Shown: positions 50,328 through 59,110 of the stretch, piece by piece | Numbering within the stretch: the stretch's first letter is position 1 | Layout: each line of letters begins with the position of its first letter | Source of the DNA: Lachnospiraceae bacterium UBA4631 | GTDB taxonomy: Bacteria > Bacillota > Clostridia > Lachnospirales > Lachnospiraceae | DNA length: 64,000 nucleotides | Direction: 5' to 3' | NCBI GenBank assembly: GCA_002406015.1 | Contig: DHMX01000015.1 | Coordinates: 20,852 to 84,851, forward strand | Translations under genes and position numbers: made by a program | The notes under the pieces: model-generated | Databases searched by the model: none | Told to the model about the DNA's origin: nothing | The model's input: only the letters and a program-made list of their open reading frames with translations

Positions 50328-50900
50328 ATGAAAAAACAGTTTAAGGCAGTTGAACTGGAGCAACTGGACGAGGCTACCATACATCAGATTCGGCTTTGGC
50401 GAAATAGTGATTTTGTACGAAATAAAATGTATGTGCAACACGAAATTACGGAAGAGGAACATACAAACTATATCGAAAAAGTAAAGCAGGACAGGAATCG
50501 GGGATTATTTGTTTTTTATTTAGACAATCATCCGTTTGGCGTATATCAGTACGAAATACATCCGGAAGGAAATTATGTGACGAATGGATGCTATCTAATT
50601 GATTCGTCATATTCCGAGCTTGGATACGGTGTCATTCTGAATTATTATATATGTGAGATTGCCTTTTATAAATTAAAGGTGAACAAATGCTTTGGTGAAG
50701 TGATTGATTTGAATAAGGATGCCATTCATACGAACAAGAGAATGGGAGGCAAGCTGGAGGGTATTCTGAGACAGCAGGTATTAAAAGATGGTGAATACCA
50801 TGATGTATATATGTTTGGGATATTGAGAGAGGAGTGGGAACAAAGACGGAAAAAATTGTGGAAGGTATTGGATGAAATAATTGAGGTAAATGAATCATAA
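50328..50900 (+). CDS. pseH: PseH-like GNAT N-acetyltransferase
   Basis: A 190-residue GNAT protein. The PseH pattern is visible: QIRLWRNSDFVRNKMYVQHE, then EITEEEHTNYIEKVKQD, and YSELGYGVILNYYICEIAFY as the acetyl-CoA loop region. It should acylate the 4-amino group of the UDP-4-amino sugar. Its stop lies 14 bp before an acyl carrier protein gene, which raises the possibility that the donor is an acyl-ACP or an unusual acyl group rather than acetyl-CoA. Confidence 0.88.
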   Translation: MKKQFKAVELEQLDEATIHQIRLWRNSDFVRNKMYVQHEITEEEHTNYIEKVKQDRNRGLFVFYLDNHPFGVYQYEIHPEGNYVTNGCYLIDSSYSELGYGVILNYYICEIAFYKLKVNKCFGEVIDLNKDAIHTNKRMGGKLEGILRQQVLKDGEYHDVYMFGILREEWEQRRKKLWKVLDEIIEVNES

Positions 50901-50913
50901 GGAGGAAACATAT

Positions 50914-51132
50914 ATGAGTATAGAAGAAAAACTTGCCTTTTTAGAGGACATGATGGAACTGGATGCAGGAGAATTGACAGAGGATATGGAGCTGGATGAA
51001 ATAGAAGAATGGGATTCCCTTACGAAATTATCATTGATGGCAGCTTGCAAGAAGATGAATACAAAGGAATTATCGGTTGAACAGATTCGGGAATTTAAAA
51101 CCGTAAAGGATATATGTGACTTTTTAGAGTAA
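50914..51132 (+). CDS. Acyl carrier protein 1
   Basis: A 72-residue acidic ACP; ATG at 50914 follows AAGGAGG. The phosphopantetheine site is Ser35 in EEWDSLTKLSL. EQIREFKTVKDICDFLE is the last helix. It follows pseH and precedes a FabG-like reductase. Its short length and non-canonical DSL context fit dedicated ACPs of specialised pathways, not housekeeping AcpP. Confidence 0.9.
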   Translation: MSIEEKLAFLEDMMELDAGELTEDMELDEIEEWDSLTKLSLMAACKKMNTKELSVEQIREFKTVKDICDFLE

Positions 51133-51147
51133 CAGGGAGATACTTCT

Positions 51148-51897
51148 ATGGAAATTGACATGAAGGGAAAGTGGATTCTGGTAACCGGTGCTTCATCCGG
51201 AATTGGAGAAGGTGTAGTAGGAGAACTGGACAAGGCTGGTGCAAATGTCGTACTGGTTGGCAGAAATGAGGAAAAGCTACAGGAAGTGGCATCTGGTATG
51301 GCGAATCAGGCAATCGTTGTGAAATATGATTTGAGTGACTTAGAACATATGGAAGAAATATTTACAACGGTTTATAAGCAGGGAATTGTGTTGGACGGTA
51401 TGGTACATTCCGCAGGAATCAGTGTGGATATTCCGGTTAAGGTGCTGCAACCACAGGATTTAAGAACCATGATGGAAGTAAATTATTTTTCTTTCGTTAT
51501 GCTGGGAAGATTTTTTTATAAGAAAAAATATTCCAATCCGGGAGCAAGTATTGTGGCTATTTCTTCTGCGGCAGCGTTCATGTGTGATAAGGGTATGTCG
51601 CAGTATTCCGCTTCAAAGGCAGCTTTAAATGCAACTGTTAAGACAATGTCAAAGGAATTTTTGAATCGAAGGATTCGGGTAAATGCAATCGCACCATGTT
51701 TTGTTGATACCGGTATGACTTGGAATGTAGGCAATTATGTAGAGGGATTTGCAGACAAATTGACGCAGACGCAGCCTCTGGGTGTGATTCCGAGAGAGCA
51801 GATAGCATACACTGTGTTGTTTTTATTATCGGAGTATTCCGGATATATAACCGGAGATATTATTCCGATAACCGGAGGACAAACCCTGCATTATTAA
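51148..51897 (+). CDS. FabG-like short-chain dehydrogenase (3-oxoacyl-ACP reductase type)
   Basis: A 249-residue classical SDR: GKWILVTGASSGIGEGVVGE (TGxxxGIG), VHSAGISVDIPVKVL (NAG-type), catalytic Ser in AISSAAAF and Tyr/Lys in YSASKAALN. The NADPH preference is suggested by the basic residues after the first beta strand. It lies between ACP1 and a KAS III gene, so reduction of a beta-ketoacyl-ACP is the simplest role. A sugar ketoreductase role cannot be excluded. Confidence 0.9.
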   Translation: MEIDMKGKWILVTGASSGIGEGVVGELDKAGANVVLVGRNEEKLQEVASGMANQAIVVKYDLSDLEHMEEIFTTVYKQGIVLDGMVHSAGISVDIPVKVLQPQDLRTMMEVNYFSFVMLGRFFYKKKYSNPGASIVAISSAAAFMCDKGMSQYSASKAALNATVKTMSKEFLNRRIRVNAIAPCFVDTGMTWNVGNYVEGFADKLTQTQPLGVIPREQIAYTVLFLLSEYSGYITGDIIPITGGQTLHY

Positions 51898-51909
51898 AGG
51901 AGAATGAAT

Positions 51910-52881
51910 ATGATTAGTGTCTTTGATACAATATCCATAAAAGGAATCCAGGCAGTAGTTCCTGAGCATACAATTGATAATATGGGGTTCTCAGAACAAT
52001 TCGGAGAGAAAAAGTTAAAGCGGTTACTGAAGGTTACAGGTGTTAATCGCAGACATGTGTTGAGCGAGGGAACGGTTACGGAGCTGGCAATAAAGGCAGC
52101 GGATATTTTGCTTGAAAAATTGAAATGGAACAGAGAAGAAATTCGGGCATTGGTGTATGTGACACAATCTCCGGAGTTTGAATCCCCGTCAACCGCCATG
52201 CTGATTCAAAAGGAATTGAAGATAGGGTGCAATTGTACGGTGTTTGATATAAATCTGGGATGCTCCGGCTATGTTGCCGGCTTGCAGGTGGTATCAAGTC
52301 TGCTGGCAGCTTGTGAGGATGGTGATAAGGCATTACTGCTTGTAGCGGATGATGCGTTTCTTGAACGAAAAGAGCTGGGAGATTCGATGCTGTTCGGGGA
52401 TGGTGCTGCCGCAACAGCAATTGTTAAGGAGAAATCCAGAAAGTCCTTCTATATGCAATGCTCAGATGGAAGCCGTTATGATGTATTGCTTAGAAAGTTT
52501 GGAGAAAACGTTCACATGGACGGACAAGCGGTGTTTGATTTCTCGGTAAATGATGTTGCAAAAAGCATTCGGGAATTTCATAGCCATTTCCATTTATCAA
52601 AAGAAGACATTGATTATTATGTGCTGCATCAGGCACAAAAACTGATTGTAGAGAGTGTTGCGGAAAATGCAGACATTCCGGAAGATAAATTGCTCTGGTC
52701 CTTGGGTGAGTATGGAAATACTTCCTGTGTATCGTTGCCGCTTACATTATGCTCCAATGTGAAGGACATGAAAAAAGAGGAATGCAAGGTGGTCTTGTGT
52801 GGCTTTGGAGTCGGGCTTTCATGGGGAATCGCATACTTAGAAATTCCAAGGGATGTAATTCAGACGGTGGAGTATATGTAA
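51910..52881 (+). CDS. KAS III-family ketosynthase A (intact triad)
   Basis: A 323-residue FabH-fold protein. The ATG at 51910 has AAAGGAGA at proper spacing; another ATG at 51904 is too close. The catalytic triad is readable: Cys118 in INLGCSGYVAGL, His240 in YVLHQAQKLIV and Asn270 in GEYGNTSCVS. SMLFGDGAAATAIV is the conserved core loop. It probably condenses an acyl starter with malonyl-ACP. It is one of three KAS III-type genes in the island, of which two are intact. Confidence 0.92.
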   Translation: MISVFDTISIKGIQAVVPEHTIDNMGFSEQFGEKKLKRLLKVTGVNRRHVLSEGTVTELAIKAADILLEKLKWNREEIRALVYVTQSPEFESPSTAMLIQKELKIGCNCTVFDINLGCSGYVAGLQVVSSLLAACEDGDKALLLVADDAFLERKELGDSMLFGDGAAATAIVKEKSRKSFYMQCSDGSRYDVLLRKFGENVHMDGQAVFDFSVNDVAKSIREFHSHFHLSKEDIDYYVLHQAQKLIVESVAENADIPEDKLLWSLGEYGNTSCVSLPLTLCSNVKDMKKEECKVVLCGFGVGLSWGIAYLEIPRDVIQTVEYM

Positions 52882-52882
52882 G

Positions 52883-53566
52883 GTGAATAAGAAAATAACC
52901 ATAAACGGAACAGATATATATGTAGGCAGCTTTCAAGCTCTTGATGCCAGAATGTATATCATCTTGCAGGAGGAACAGGCACTCATTGTTGACCCATGTT
53001 TAGACTGGGAAGCATTGGAGCTTCTAAAGGGAGTGACACAGGTTACGATTCTGCTGACGCATGAGCATTATGACCATATATCAGGTGTTCGCTGGCTTCA
53101 GCAGCATTATGATTGCAGGGTTATTTGCACAGAGCTATGCGGGGAGCAGATACAGAGTCCGGAAAAAAATGCCGCAAAGTACTTTCAAATCATGCTGGAG
53201 GGAAAAAGCGGAGACAGAGCCGGACAGGAGTTAGCACAATGGGACAGTGAGTATGCATGTACGGCAGATGTTGTGTTTCATACAGAATATGATTTCTGCT
53301 GGAAGCAGCATCGGATATATCTGAAGGAAGCACCCGGACATTCGCCCGGGGGTATGTTGATTTATCTGGATGAAGCCATGGTATTTACAGGGGATAATCT
53401 TGTAAACGGAAATAAGGTTATTACCAGAGGGCTAGGAGGAAACCGTACACAATATATGCAAATAACATACCCATTATTAAAGAAACTGAAATCAGATATG
53501 TGGATATTACCCGGTCATGGAGAGGTCGGGCAATTTTCGGAATTAAGCAGGTATATGATTGAATAA
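52883..53566 (+). CDS. Metallo-beta-lactamase-fold hydrolase (thioesterase candidate)
   Basis: A 227-residue protein with a GTG start one base after ketosynthase A. The two-zinc motif is complete: LLTHEHYDHISG (His60, His62, Asp64, His65), APGHSPGGM, FTGDNLV and LPGHGEVG. Members of this fold include acyl-ACP or polyketide thioesterases (PqsE, AtaTE type), glyoxalase II and beta-lactamases. The position between two ketosynthases favours an acyl thioesterase or a hydrolase that edits the carrier. Confidence 0.85.
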   Translation: MNKKITINGTDIYVGSFQALDARMYIILQEEQALIVDPCLDWEALELLKGVTQVTILLTHEHYDHISGVRWLQQHYDCRVICTELCGEQIQSPEKNAAKYFQIMLEGKSGDRAGQELAQWDSEYACTADVVFHTEYDFCWKQHRIYLKEAPGHSPGGMLIYLDEAMVFTGDNLVNGNKVITRGLGGNRTQYMQITYPLLKKLKSDMWILPGHGEVGQFSELSRYMIE

Positions 53567-53581
53567 CTTGGAGGTGTGGAT

Positions 53582-54604
53582 ATGGTATCAGAGGTATCCG
53601 GGATTGAAATAAAGGGAATGTATACTACATTTCCGCAAAATCAGGTTCATAATGAAGATTATGCAGATATTTTCGGTGAAAAGGAAGTAAGGAAGCAGAT
53701 TAAGGTAACCGGTATTACTTCCAGATATTGCATAAAAGAACCGCAGTTGCCTTCTGATTTGTGTATTCATGCGGCAAAGCATTTAATGGCGGATACGGTG
53801 ACAGAGGCAGATAATATTAAAATATTAGTGTATGTAACGGCGTATACGGATTATGTGATACCTCCGACTTCTGCCTACATTAAAGCCGAATTGGGAATTG
53901 CAGATGATTGTATCTCGTATGATGTGAATTTAGGTTGTTCTTCTTTTATAAATGGGGCTTATATTATAAGCACCTTTTTGGAGCGGATGCCGAAGGGAAC
54001 ACAAGGCTTACTGCTCATATCCGATACTGTGAACTATGGCGGAGAAGGATATGATAAATCAACGAGTATGCTGTCAAGTGATTGCGGAACAGCTACCCTG
54101 TTTGAAAATACGAAAATCGATAAGAAGATAGTTTTTCAACAGAAGGCGGATGGAAGCCGGTATGAATCCTTGGTGCGGATGGATTTACAGCACAACCTAC
54201 AAATGGATGGTATGGCGGTATTTCAATTTACAATCAGTGATGTGGTGGATACCATTAAGGAATTTATGGAAAAGACGGAACTGACCGGCGAGGATATGGA
54301 TTATTGTGTCTTGCATCAGGCACAAAAATTCATAGTGGACAAGGTTGTGGCTTTTTCTGGATTGCCGAAGGAGAAGAATCTTATTTCTTATGATAAATGT
54401 GGAAATTCAGGCGGTTCTTCCATTCCGGTGACACTTTGCTATAATTGTGAAGAACTGAAAAAACAAGCAAGTGCTAACATATTTGCATCCGGATTTGGGT
54501 CTGGTCTTGCATGGGGCATTATGTATTTTGAACTTCCTACAGCATATATACATGAAGTGGAGTATACAGATTGCCATTATGGAAGGGGGACAGTGACGGA
54601 ATGA
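53582..54604 (+). CDS. KAS III-family ketosynthase B (intact triad)
   Basis: A 340-residue FabH-fold protein; ATG at 53582 follows GGAGG by 7 nt. The catalytic residues are Cys119 in VNLGCSSFINGAY, His245 in CVLHQAQKF and Asn275 in CGNSGGSS. It is clearly paralogous to ketosynthase A (FGEKEVRKQIKVTGITSRY against FGEKKLKRLLKVTGVNRRH). Its stop overlaps the ATG of the inactive paralogue by 4 bp, which predicts a stoichiometric heteromer. Confidence 0.92.
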   Translation: MVSEVSGIEIKGMYTTFPQNQVHNEDYADIFGEKEVRKQIKVTGITSRYCIKEPQLPSDLCIHAAKHLMADTVTEADNIKILVYVTAYTDYVIPPTSAYIKAELGIADDCISYDVNLGCSSFINGAYIISTFLERMPKGTQGLLLISDTVNYGGEGYDKSTSMLSSDCGTATLFENTKIDKKIVFQQKADGSRYESLVRMDLQHNLQMDGMAVFQFTISDVVDTIKEFMEKTELTGEDMDYCVLHQAQKFIVDKVVAFSGLPKEKNLISYDKCGNSGGSSIPVTLCYNCEELKKQASANIFASGFGSGLAWGIMYFELPTAYIHEVEYTDCHYGRGTVTE

Positions 54605-55410
54605 GATTTTATACGGAGATTGTAGATACTGAAATTTTAAAAGCCGATACAGAACAAAGAGAAGCGGCAGATTTGGGAATTGATGCAGCAGACCGTTTGC
54701 TTAGTAAGCTGGGCTGGAAGAAAGAAGAGATAAAGGTATTAATATACGGAACACAATCACCGAAGTTTTTAACACCTTCCACTGCTTCTTATATTTTTAA
54801 GGGCTTGAAGCTGGAAACTGACTGTGTCACCTATGACATAGATTTAGGAGCAGCGGCATTTCAAAACGGATTGCAGATAGTTTCGTTAATATTGGAGTCC
54901 TTTGGCAAGGGGCAGCGTGGCTTACTTCTTTTGGGTGAAGATGACCGAATGGGAGATTTGGGCTTACAGCAAGGGCAGTCGGCTGCGGTTGCAATTGCAA
55001 TGGAAGCCGGAAACGGCTCTCTAAATATCTGGCATCGACAGTATTCGGAATTTTATGATAAACTATACAGGAAAGAAAAAGCGGAACGATTAAAGAACGC
55101 TGTAGAGCCGGAGGATAAGGAAAAGCTACAAGTAAAAATAGAAGCTTTTTGCTCCGCATGTCTGTCCCAGCTTGAGAAAGACGGGAAACGGGCATTTATA
55201 ATAAATGACAGTACATTTTGTTCCGAGGGCTTACAAGAGAAGCTGGCAGCAATGGAAATAGATATGCTTCCGAATCCGTATGACGGAGGGCAGGCAGCGG
55301 TTATGGTGCCGTTTAGTTTAGCGGAAAACTCATTGACACCGTATAAATATGTGTCTGTTTGTACGATTAGTGCCGGAATTACGGTATCATTTGCAGATAT
55401 TTTATTATAA
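54601..55410 (+). CDS. KAS III-like pseudoenzyme (all three catalytic residues lost)
   Basis: A 269-residue protein aligned by eye with the other two KAS III proteins: REAADLGIDAADRLLSKLGW matches their helix, and GTQSPKFLTPSTASYIF matches the strand. It starts about 50 residues later than they do. The Cys position reads DLGAAAFQNG (Ala84), the His loop reads INDSTFCSEG, and the Asn loop reads NPYDGGQAAVM. It therefore cannot do Claisen chemistry by the usual triad. Overlap with ketosynthase B suggests a partner subunit, as PqsB is to PqsC or chain-length factor is to type II ketosynthase. Confidence 0.85.
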   Translation: MRFYTEIVDTEILKADTEQREAADLGIDAADRLLSKLGWKKEEIKVLIYGTQSPKFLTPSTASYIFKGLKLETDCVTYDIDLGAAAFQNGLQIVSLILESFGKGQRGLLLLGEDDRMGDLGLQQGQSAAVAIAMEAGNGSLNIWHRQYSEFYDKLYRKEKAERLKNAVEPEDKEKLQVKIEAFCSACLSQLEKDGKRAFIINDSTFCSEGLQEKLAAMEIDMLPNPYDGGQAAVMVPFSLAENSLTPYKYVSVCTISAGITVSFADILL

Positions 55411-55429
55411 GATAGAAAGGAAAAAGAAG

Positions 55430-55669
55430 ATGAATAATTTAGAAAAATATGAAAAGATTTTTAGAGAGAGCTTTGGCTTGGGAGAAGATGCAAATTTAGA
55501 GGAACTGGAATATCAGGGAATTGCAGACTGGGATTCTGTCGGACATATGGATTTAATTGCAGAATTAGAAGATGCATTTGGAATCATGATGGATACCGAT
55601 GATATTATTGATTTCAGTTCCTATGTAAAGGGCAAAGAGATATTGGCAAAGTATGATATTGTAATGTAA
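55430..55669 (+). CDS. Acyl carrier protein 2
   Basis: A 79-residue ACP starting at ATG 55430 after AAAGGAAAAAG. The phosphopantetheine Ser36 lies in IADWDSVGHMDLIAELEDAF, and the last helix is near VKGKEILAKYD. It is distinct in sequence from ACP1. Two ACPs suggest two acyl streams, one for the ketosynthases and one for the ligase or reductase. Confidence 0.9.
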   Translation: MNNLEKYEKIFRESFGLGEDANLEELEYQGIADWDSVGHMDLIAELEDAFGIMMDTDDIIDFSSYVKGKEILAKYDIVM

Positions 55670-55702
55670 TGGTTAATGCATATAAGGAAATGAAGGGTTA
55701 GT

Positions 55703-56170
55703 ATGGAACAAACACCAATGGTATTAGATATACAAGGGATTAAGGCTTGTCAGGAAAATCGGTATCCTTGTTTATTTGTGGATAAGATTGTAGAGGCGAT
55801 TCCCGGAGTCAGTGCAAAGGGATATAAGAATTTTACCTATAATGAATGGTTTTTCCCTGCTCATTTTGAGGATGAGGCAAGTGTTCCCGGATTTATTCAG
55901 GTGGAATGTCTGGTGCAGGTATTTATTATGAGCTTTCTGACACTGCCGGAATATCAAGGAAAAAAGACGAATTTTGCATCCCTTGACCATGTAAAGTTCA
56001 GACATAAGATTGAGCCGGGAGACAGGCTGGATATAGAGACAACCTTATTGTCTTTGAAGCGTGGGGTAGCAAAGGGACATGCAGAGAGCTTCGTGGACGG
56101 AGTGCCGGCATGTAGTGCGGATTTTGTGGTTACAATTCCGGATATATTTGAAAAGTATAAACCGCGATAA
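55703..56170 (+). CDS. FabZ-like 3-hydroxyacyl-ACP dehydratase
   Basis: A 155-residue hot-dog fold protein. The pattern RYPCLFVDKIVEAIPGVSAK, YKNFTYNEWFFPAHFEDEAS and VPGFIQVECLVQVF follows FabZ, with catalytic His54 and Glu68 in place. The usual HRYP is NRYP and the GHF is AHF, so it is a divergent branch. It follows ACP2 and supplies the dehydration step to the chain module. Confidence 0.87.
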   Translation: MEQTPMVLDIQGIKACQENRYPCLFVDKIVEAIPGVSAKGYKNFTYNEWFFPAHFEDEASVPGFIQVECLVQVFIMSFLTLPEYQGKKTNFASLDHVKFRHKIEPGDRLDIETTLLSLKRGVAKGHAESFVDGVPACSADFVVTIPDIFEKYKPR

Positions 56171-56202
56171 AAGAAGTATCTTTATGAAATGAGGAAATTT
56201 CC

Positions 56203-58002
56203 ATGAGAGTTGCAGATTATATTGTGGAGGAATTACATAAGGCAGGGGCAAATCAGGTATTTATGATTACGGGAAGAGGTATCCTGTATTTGTCGGATGC
56301 GGTAGCAAAGAATACGGATATAAAAAATGTGGCAATGCATCATGAGCAGGCGGCAGCTTATGCAGCCTGTGCCTGTGCCGCATATAACGGAAAAATAGGA
56401 GCATGCATTGTGTCAACGGGATGTGGGGCAACGAATGCGATAACAGGAGTGTTGAGTGCATGGCAGGACCAATTGCCATGTGTATTTATTTCCGGGCAGA
56501 ATTATCTGAAGGAAACCGTTCGTTATACCGGAGGCACTGTCCGCACATACGGGCAGCAGGAAAATGATATTATCTCTCTGGTAAAGCCTATAACCAAATA
56601 TGCGGTTATGCTTGATAATCCGCAACGGGCAGTATATGAAATAGAAGCGGCACTTTATGAAGCAACACATGGAAGAAAGGGACCGGTCTGGATAGATATT
56701 CCCTTGGATATACAAAATGCGAGAATTGAACCCGAAGAAATGGAGCATTTCTGCGTAGAAAAGACAACGGTTGTTGAAAATGAAGCTGAAAAAGAAGCAA
56801 AGCTATGCAAGCTAAAGGAAGAATTAAGACAGGCAAAAAGACCGGTTCTGTTAGCCGGATGGGGAATCCGGAATGCGAATGCAGAGTCTGAATTTTGCGA
56901 GTTTGCCGAAAATTCTCAAATTCCGGTAGTCTATACGAGTGCAGTTCCGGATTTGTATACATGGGATAAAGACAATTCCATAGGCGTGGTTAGCAGCATG
57001 GGGGGAAGTCGTGCGGGCAACTTTGCAATTCAGAACGCAGATTTCGTATTGTCAATCGGAAGCCGGTTATCTCCAATGACAACCGGGGAGGAATATGATA
57101 AGTTTGTACGGGAAGGAAAATTATTCGTTGTTGATGTGGACGAGAAGGAGCATACGAAGAATACGGTTTCTATCGATATGCTGCTTCCGATGAATATTAA
57201 GGAGTTTTTACAGAACCTAAATGAAAGTCAGGTAAAGCCTGAATGGTCTGTATTGTCTGAATGGAGAAAGAAGTGCATCCATTGGAAGGAACTATTTCAA
57301 AATGACGATATTATAGACTATGACGGAAAGAAAATAGATTTATATTATTTAGCGGCGTGTTTAAGTAATCAAATACCGAAGGATAGTATTTTATGTACGG
57401 ATGCAGGCTTAGAAGAAGTCATACTGCCGAACAATATTCATTTTAAGGAAGGACAACGGTGCATTCATCCGGTTTCGCAGGGAGCAATGGGCTTTGCGTT
57501 GCCGGCAGCCATAGGCGTACAGCAGGAAACGGCGGCAACGGTCATTGCAGTGATTGGGGATGGGTCCATTATGATGAATTTGCAGGAGCTGGCAACGATA
57601 GCTTATTTAAATTTGCCGGTTAAAATTCTTGTAATTAATAATAACGGATATTCCATTATTCGGAAACGGCAGCAGGATATGTTTAGAACCAGAACCATCG
57701 GAAATGATGCAAGTGATGGCGTTGGAATCCCTGATTTTGAAAGAATTGCGAATGGATTTAACATTCATTATGAGCGGATAGATGAGTTTGAGAAACTGGA
57801 GACTTCGTTGCAGTCGGTTATAGCACAACCGGGAGCTGTGATTTGTGAAATTATTTCCGAACCGAATCAAACATATATTCATTGCTCTTATGCAAGAAAT
57901 CAAATGAAAAAGATAGTCAAGCGTCCATTAGAGGATCAGTCACCGTATCTGGAAAGAGAGCTGTTCTTAAGAGAAATGGTGATAACTCCGATTAATCAGT
58001 AA
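56203..58002 (+). CDS. ThDP-dependent enzyme (acetolactate synthase/carboligase-like)
   Basis: A 599-residue protein of the acetohydroxyacid synthase fold. The N-terminal Pyr domain has the catalytic Glu48 in MHHEQAAAYAACACAA; the central domain has GPVWIDIPLDIQNARI; the PP domain has the cofactor motif VIGDGSIMMNLQELATIAYL near residue 450. No small regulatory subunit is present. ALS-like ThDP enzymes join pyruvate-derived acetaldehyde to acyl or sugar carbonyls, as in YerE of branched sugar pathways. Here it could add a two-carbon branch or make an acyloin from the LuxC aldehyde. The substrate is unknown. Confidence 0.88.
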   Translation: MRVADYIVEELHKAGANQVFMITGRGILYLSDAVAKNTDIKNVAMHHEQAAAYAACACAAYNGKIGACIVSTGCGATNAITGVLSAWQDQLPCVFISGQNYLKETVRYTGGTVRTYGQQENDIISLVKPITKYAVMLDNPQRAVYEIEAALYEATHGRKGPVWIDIPLDIQNARIEPEEMEHFCVEKTTVVENEAEKEAKLCKLKEELRQAKRPVLLAGWGIRNANAESEFCEFAENSQIPVVYTSAVPDLYTWDKDNSIGVVSSMGGSRAGNFAIQNADFVLSIGSRLSPMTTGEEYDKFVREGKLFVVDVDEKEHTKNTVSIDMLLPMNIKEFLQNLNESQVKPEWSVLSEWRKKCIHWKELFQNDDIIDYDGKKIDLYYLAACLSNQIPKDSILCTDAGLEEVILPNNIHFKEGQRCIHPVSQGAMGFALPAAIGVQQETAATVIAVIGDGSIMMNLQELATIAYLNLPVKILVINNNGYSIIRKRQQDMFRTRTIGNDASDGVGIPDFERIANGFNIHYERIDEFEKLETSLQSVIAQPGAVICEIISEPNQTYIHCSYARNQMKKIVKRPLEDQSPYLERELFLREMVITPINQ

Positions 58003-58013
58003 CAGGAGGAACT

Positions 58014-59054
58014 ATGAAACGTATAAAAATAGGTGATACATACGAGATTGAAAATTATGGAAAACCATATTATATAGCGGAAATGAATTCCAGTCATAAC
58101 GGCAGCTTAGAGGTTGCAAAGGAAATGATAAATCAGGCGAAGGAAATCGGCTGTTCTTGTGCGAAATTCCAATCATGGACACCGGATACCTTATATTCGC
58201 AATCCTATTATAAAGAGAATCCAATCAGTAAAAGGATTGTGCAGAAGTTTTCATTTTCAAAAGAGCAGTTAAAGGAAATTGCAGGCTATTGTAAAGAGGT
58301 AGGCATAGATTTTACGGCAACTCCATATTCGGAAGAGGAAGTAGATTTCTTAGTGGAGGAGTGCAAGGTGCCATTTATAAAAATAGCATCTATGGAGATA
58401 AATAACTATCCGTTTTTGCAATATATCGGCAAAAAGAATATACCGATTGTGTTGGCAACCGGAATGGCAGATATAGACGAGATTCGTAAAGCGGTTTCCA
58501 GTATTGAACAAACAGGAAATCAGAAGCTATGTATATTGCACTGCGTATCGGTATATCCGGCACCGATTGAGATGATAAATCTGCGAAATGTTTCTATGCT
58601 GCAAAGAGAGTTTCCGGATTATGTGATTGGATATTCCGACCATACAATCGGCAGCGAGGCAGCTATGGCGGCAGTTGCGTTGGGAGCGGGCGTGATAGAA
58701 AAGCATTTCACATTGGATAAGACCAAAATCGGCATGGATAATCAGATGGCAACAGAGCCAAACGAAATGAAGGAAATGATAGTGGAATGCAATCATGTCT
58801 ACACGATAATGGGAGAAGAAACGCGTATCGTGTCTGATTTGGAACTTGAACAGCGAAAAAAAATGCGGAGAAGTATAGTGACAGCCAAGGCAATGCAGGA
58901 AGGTCATGTGATTACGGCACAGGATTTGAAAGCAAAAAGACCGGGAACCGGATTTCCGCCGGAATATGCAGAAAAGCTGATTGGGTGTGTTATGAAGCAT
59001 GATATTGAGGAAGATATGATATTAAAGCAGGAAGATGTTATAAGTCAGGCGTAA
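58014..59054 (+). CDS. Second NeuB-family synthase (NeuB/LegI-like)
   Basis: A 346-residue enzyme. The barrel has PYYIAEMNSSHNGSLEVAKE, CSCAKFQSWTPDTLYSQSYY, VSVYPAPIEMINLRNVSML and VIEKHFTLDKTKIGMDNQMA. A C-terminal SAF domain has RRSIVTAKAMQEGHVITAQD. It lacks the PseI-type YTPWEW motif and is closer to NeuB or LegI. It condenses PEP with an acceptor aldehyde or sugar. Its place between the carboligase and the AMP ligase, not next to pseI, suggests a second, different acceptor. Confidence 0.88.
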   Translation: MKRIKIGDTYEIENYGKPYYIAEMNSSHNGSLEVAKEMINQAKEIGCSCAKFQSWTPDTLYSQSYYKENPISKRIVQKFSFSKEQLKEIAGYCKEVGIDFTATPYSEEEVDFLVEECKVPFIKIASMEINNYPFLQYIGKKNIPIVLATGMADIDEIRKAVSSIEQTGNQKLCILHCVSVYPAPIEMINLRNVSMLQREFPDYVIGYSDHTIGSEAAMAAVALGAGVIEKHFTLDKTKIGMDNQMATEPNEMKEMIVECNHVYTIMGEETRIVSDLELEQRKKMRRSIVTAKAMQEGHVITAQDLKAKRPGTGFPPEYAEKLIGCVMKHDIEEDMILKQEDVISQA

Positions 59055-59110
59055 GCGGCTATCCATTTATAACGATTAGTCTGTTTGAAGAAAGGTATAA
59101 GGATTCGGAT

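Noticed and set aside
56203..58002. Housekeeping acetolactate synthase for branched-chain amino acids
   Set aside because: No ilvN, ilvC or other ilv/leu genes are nearby, and the gene sits inside the island.
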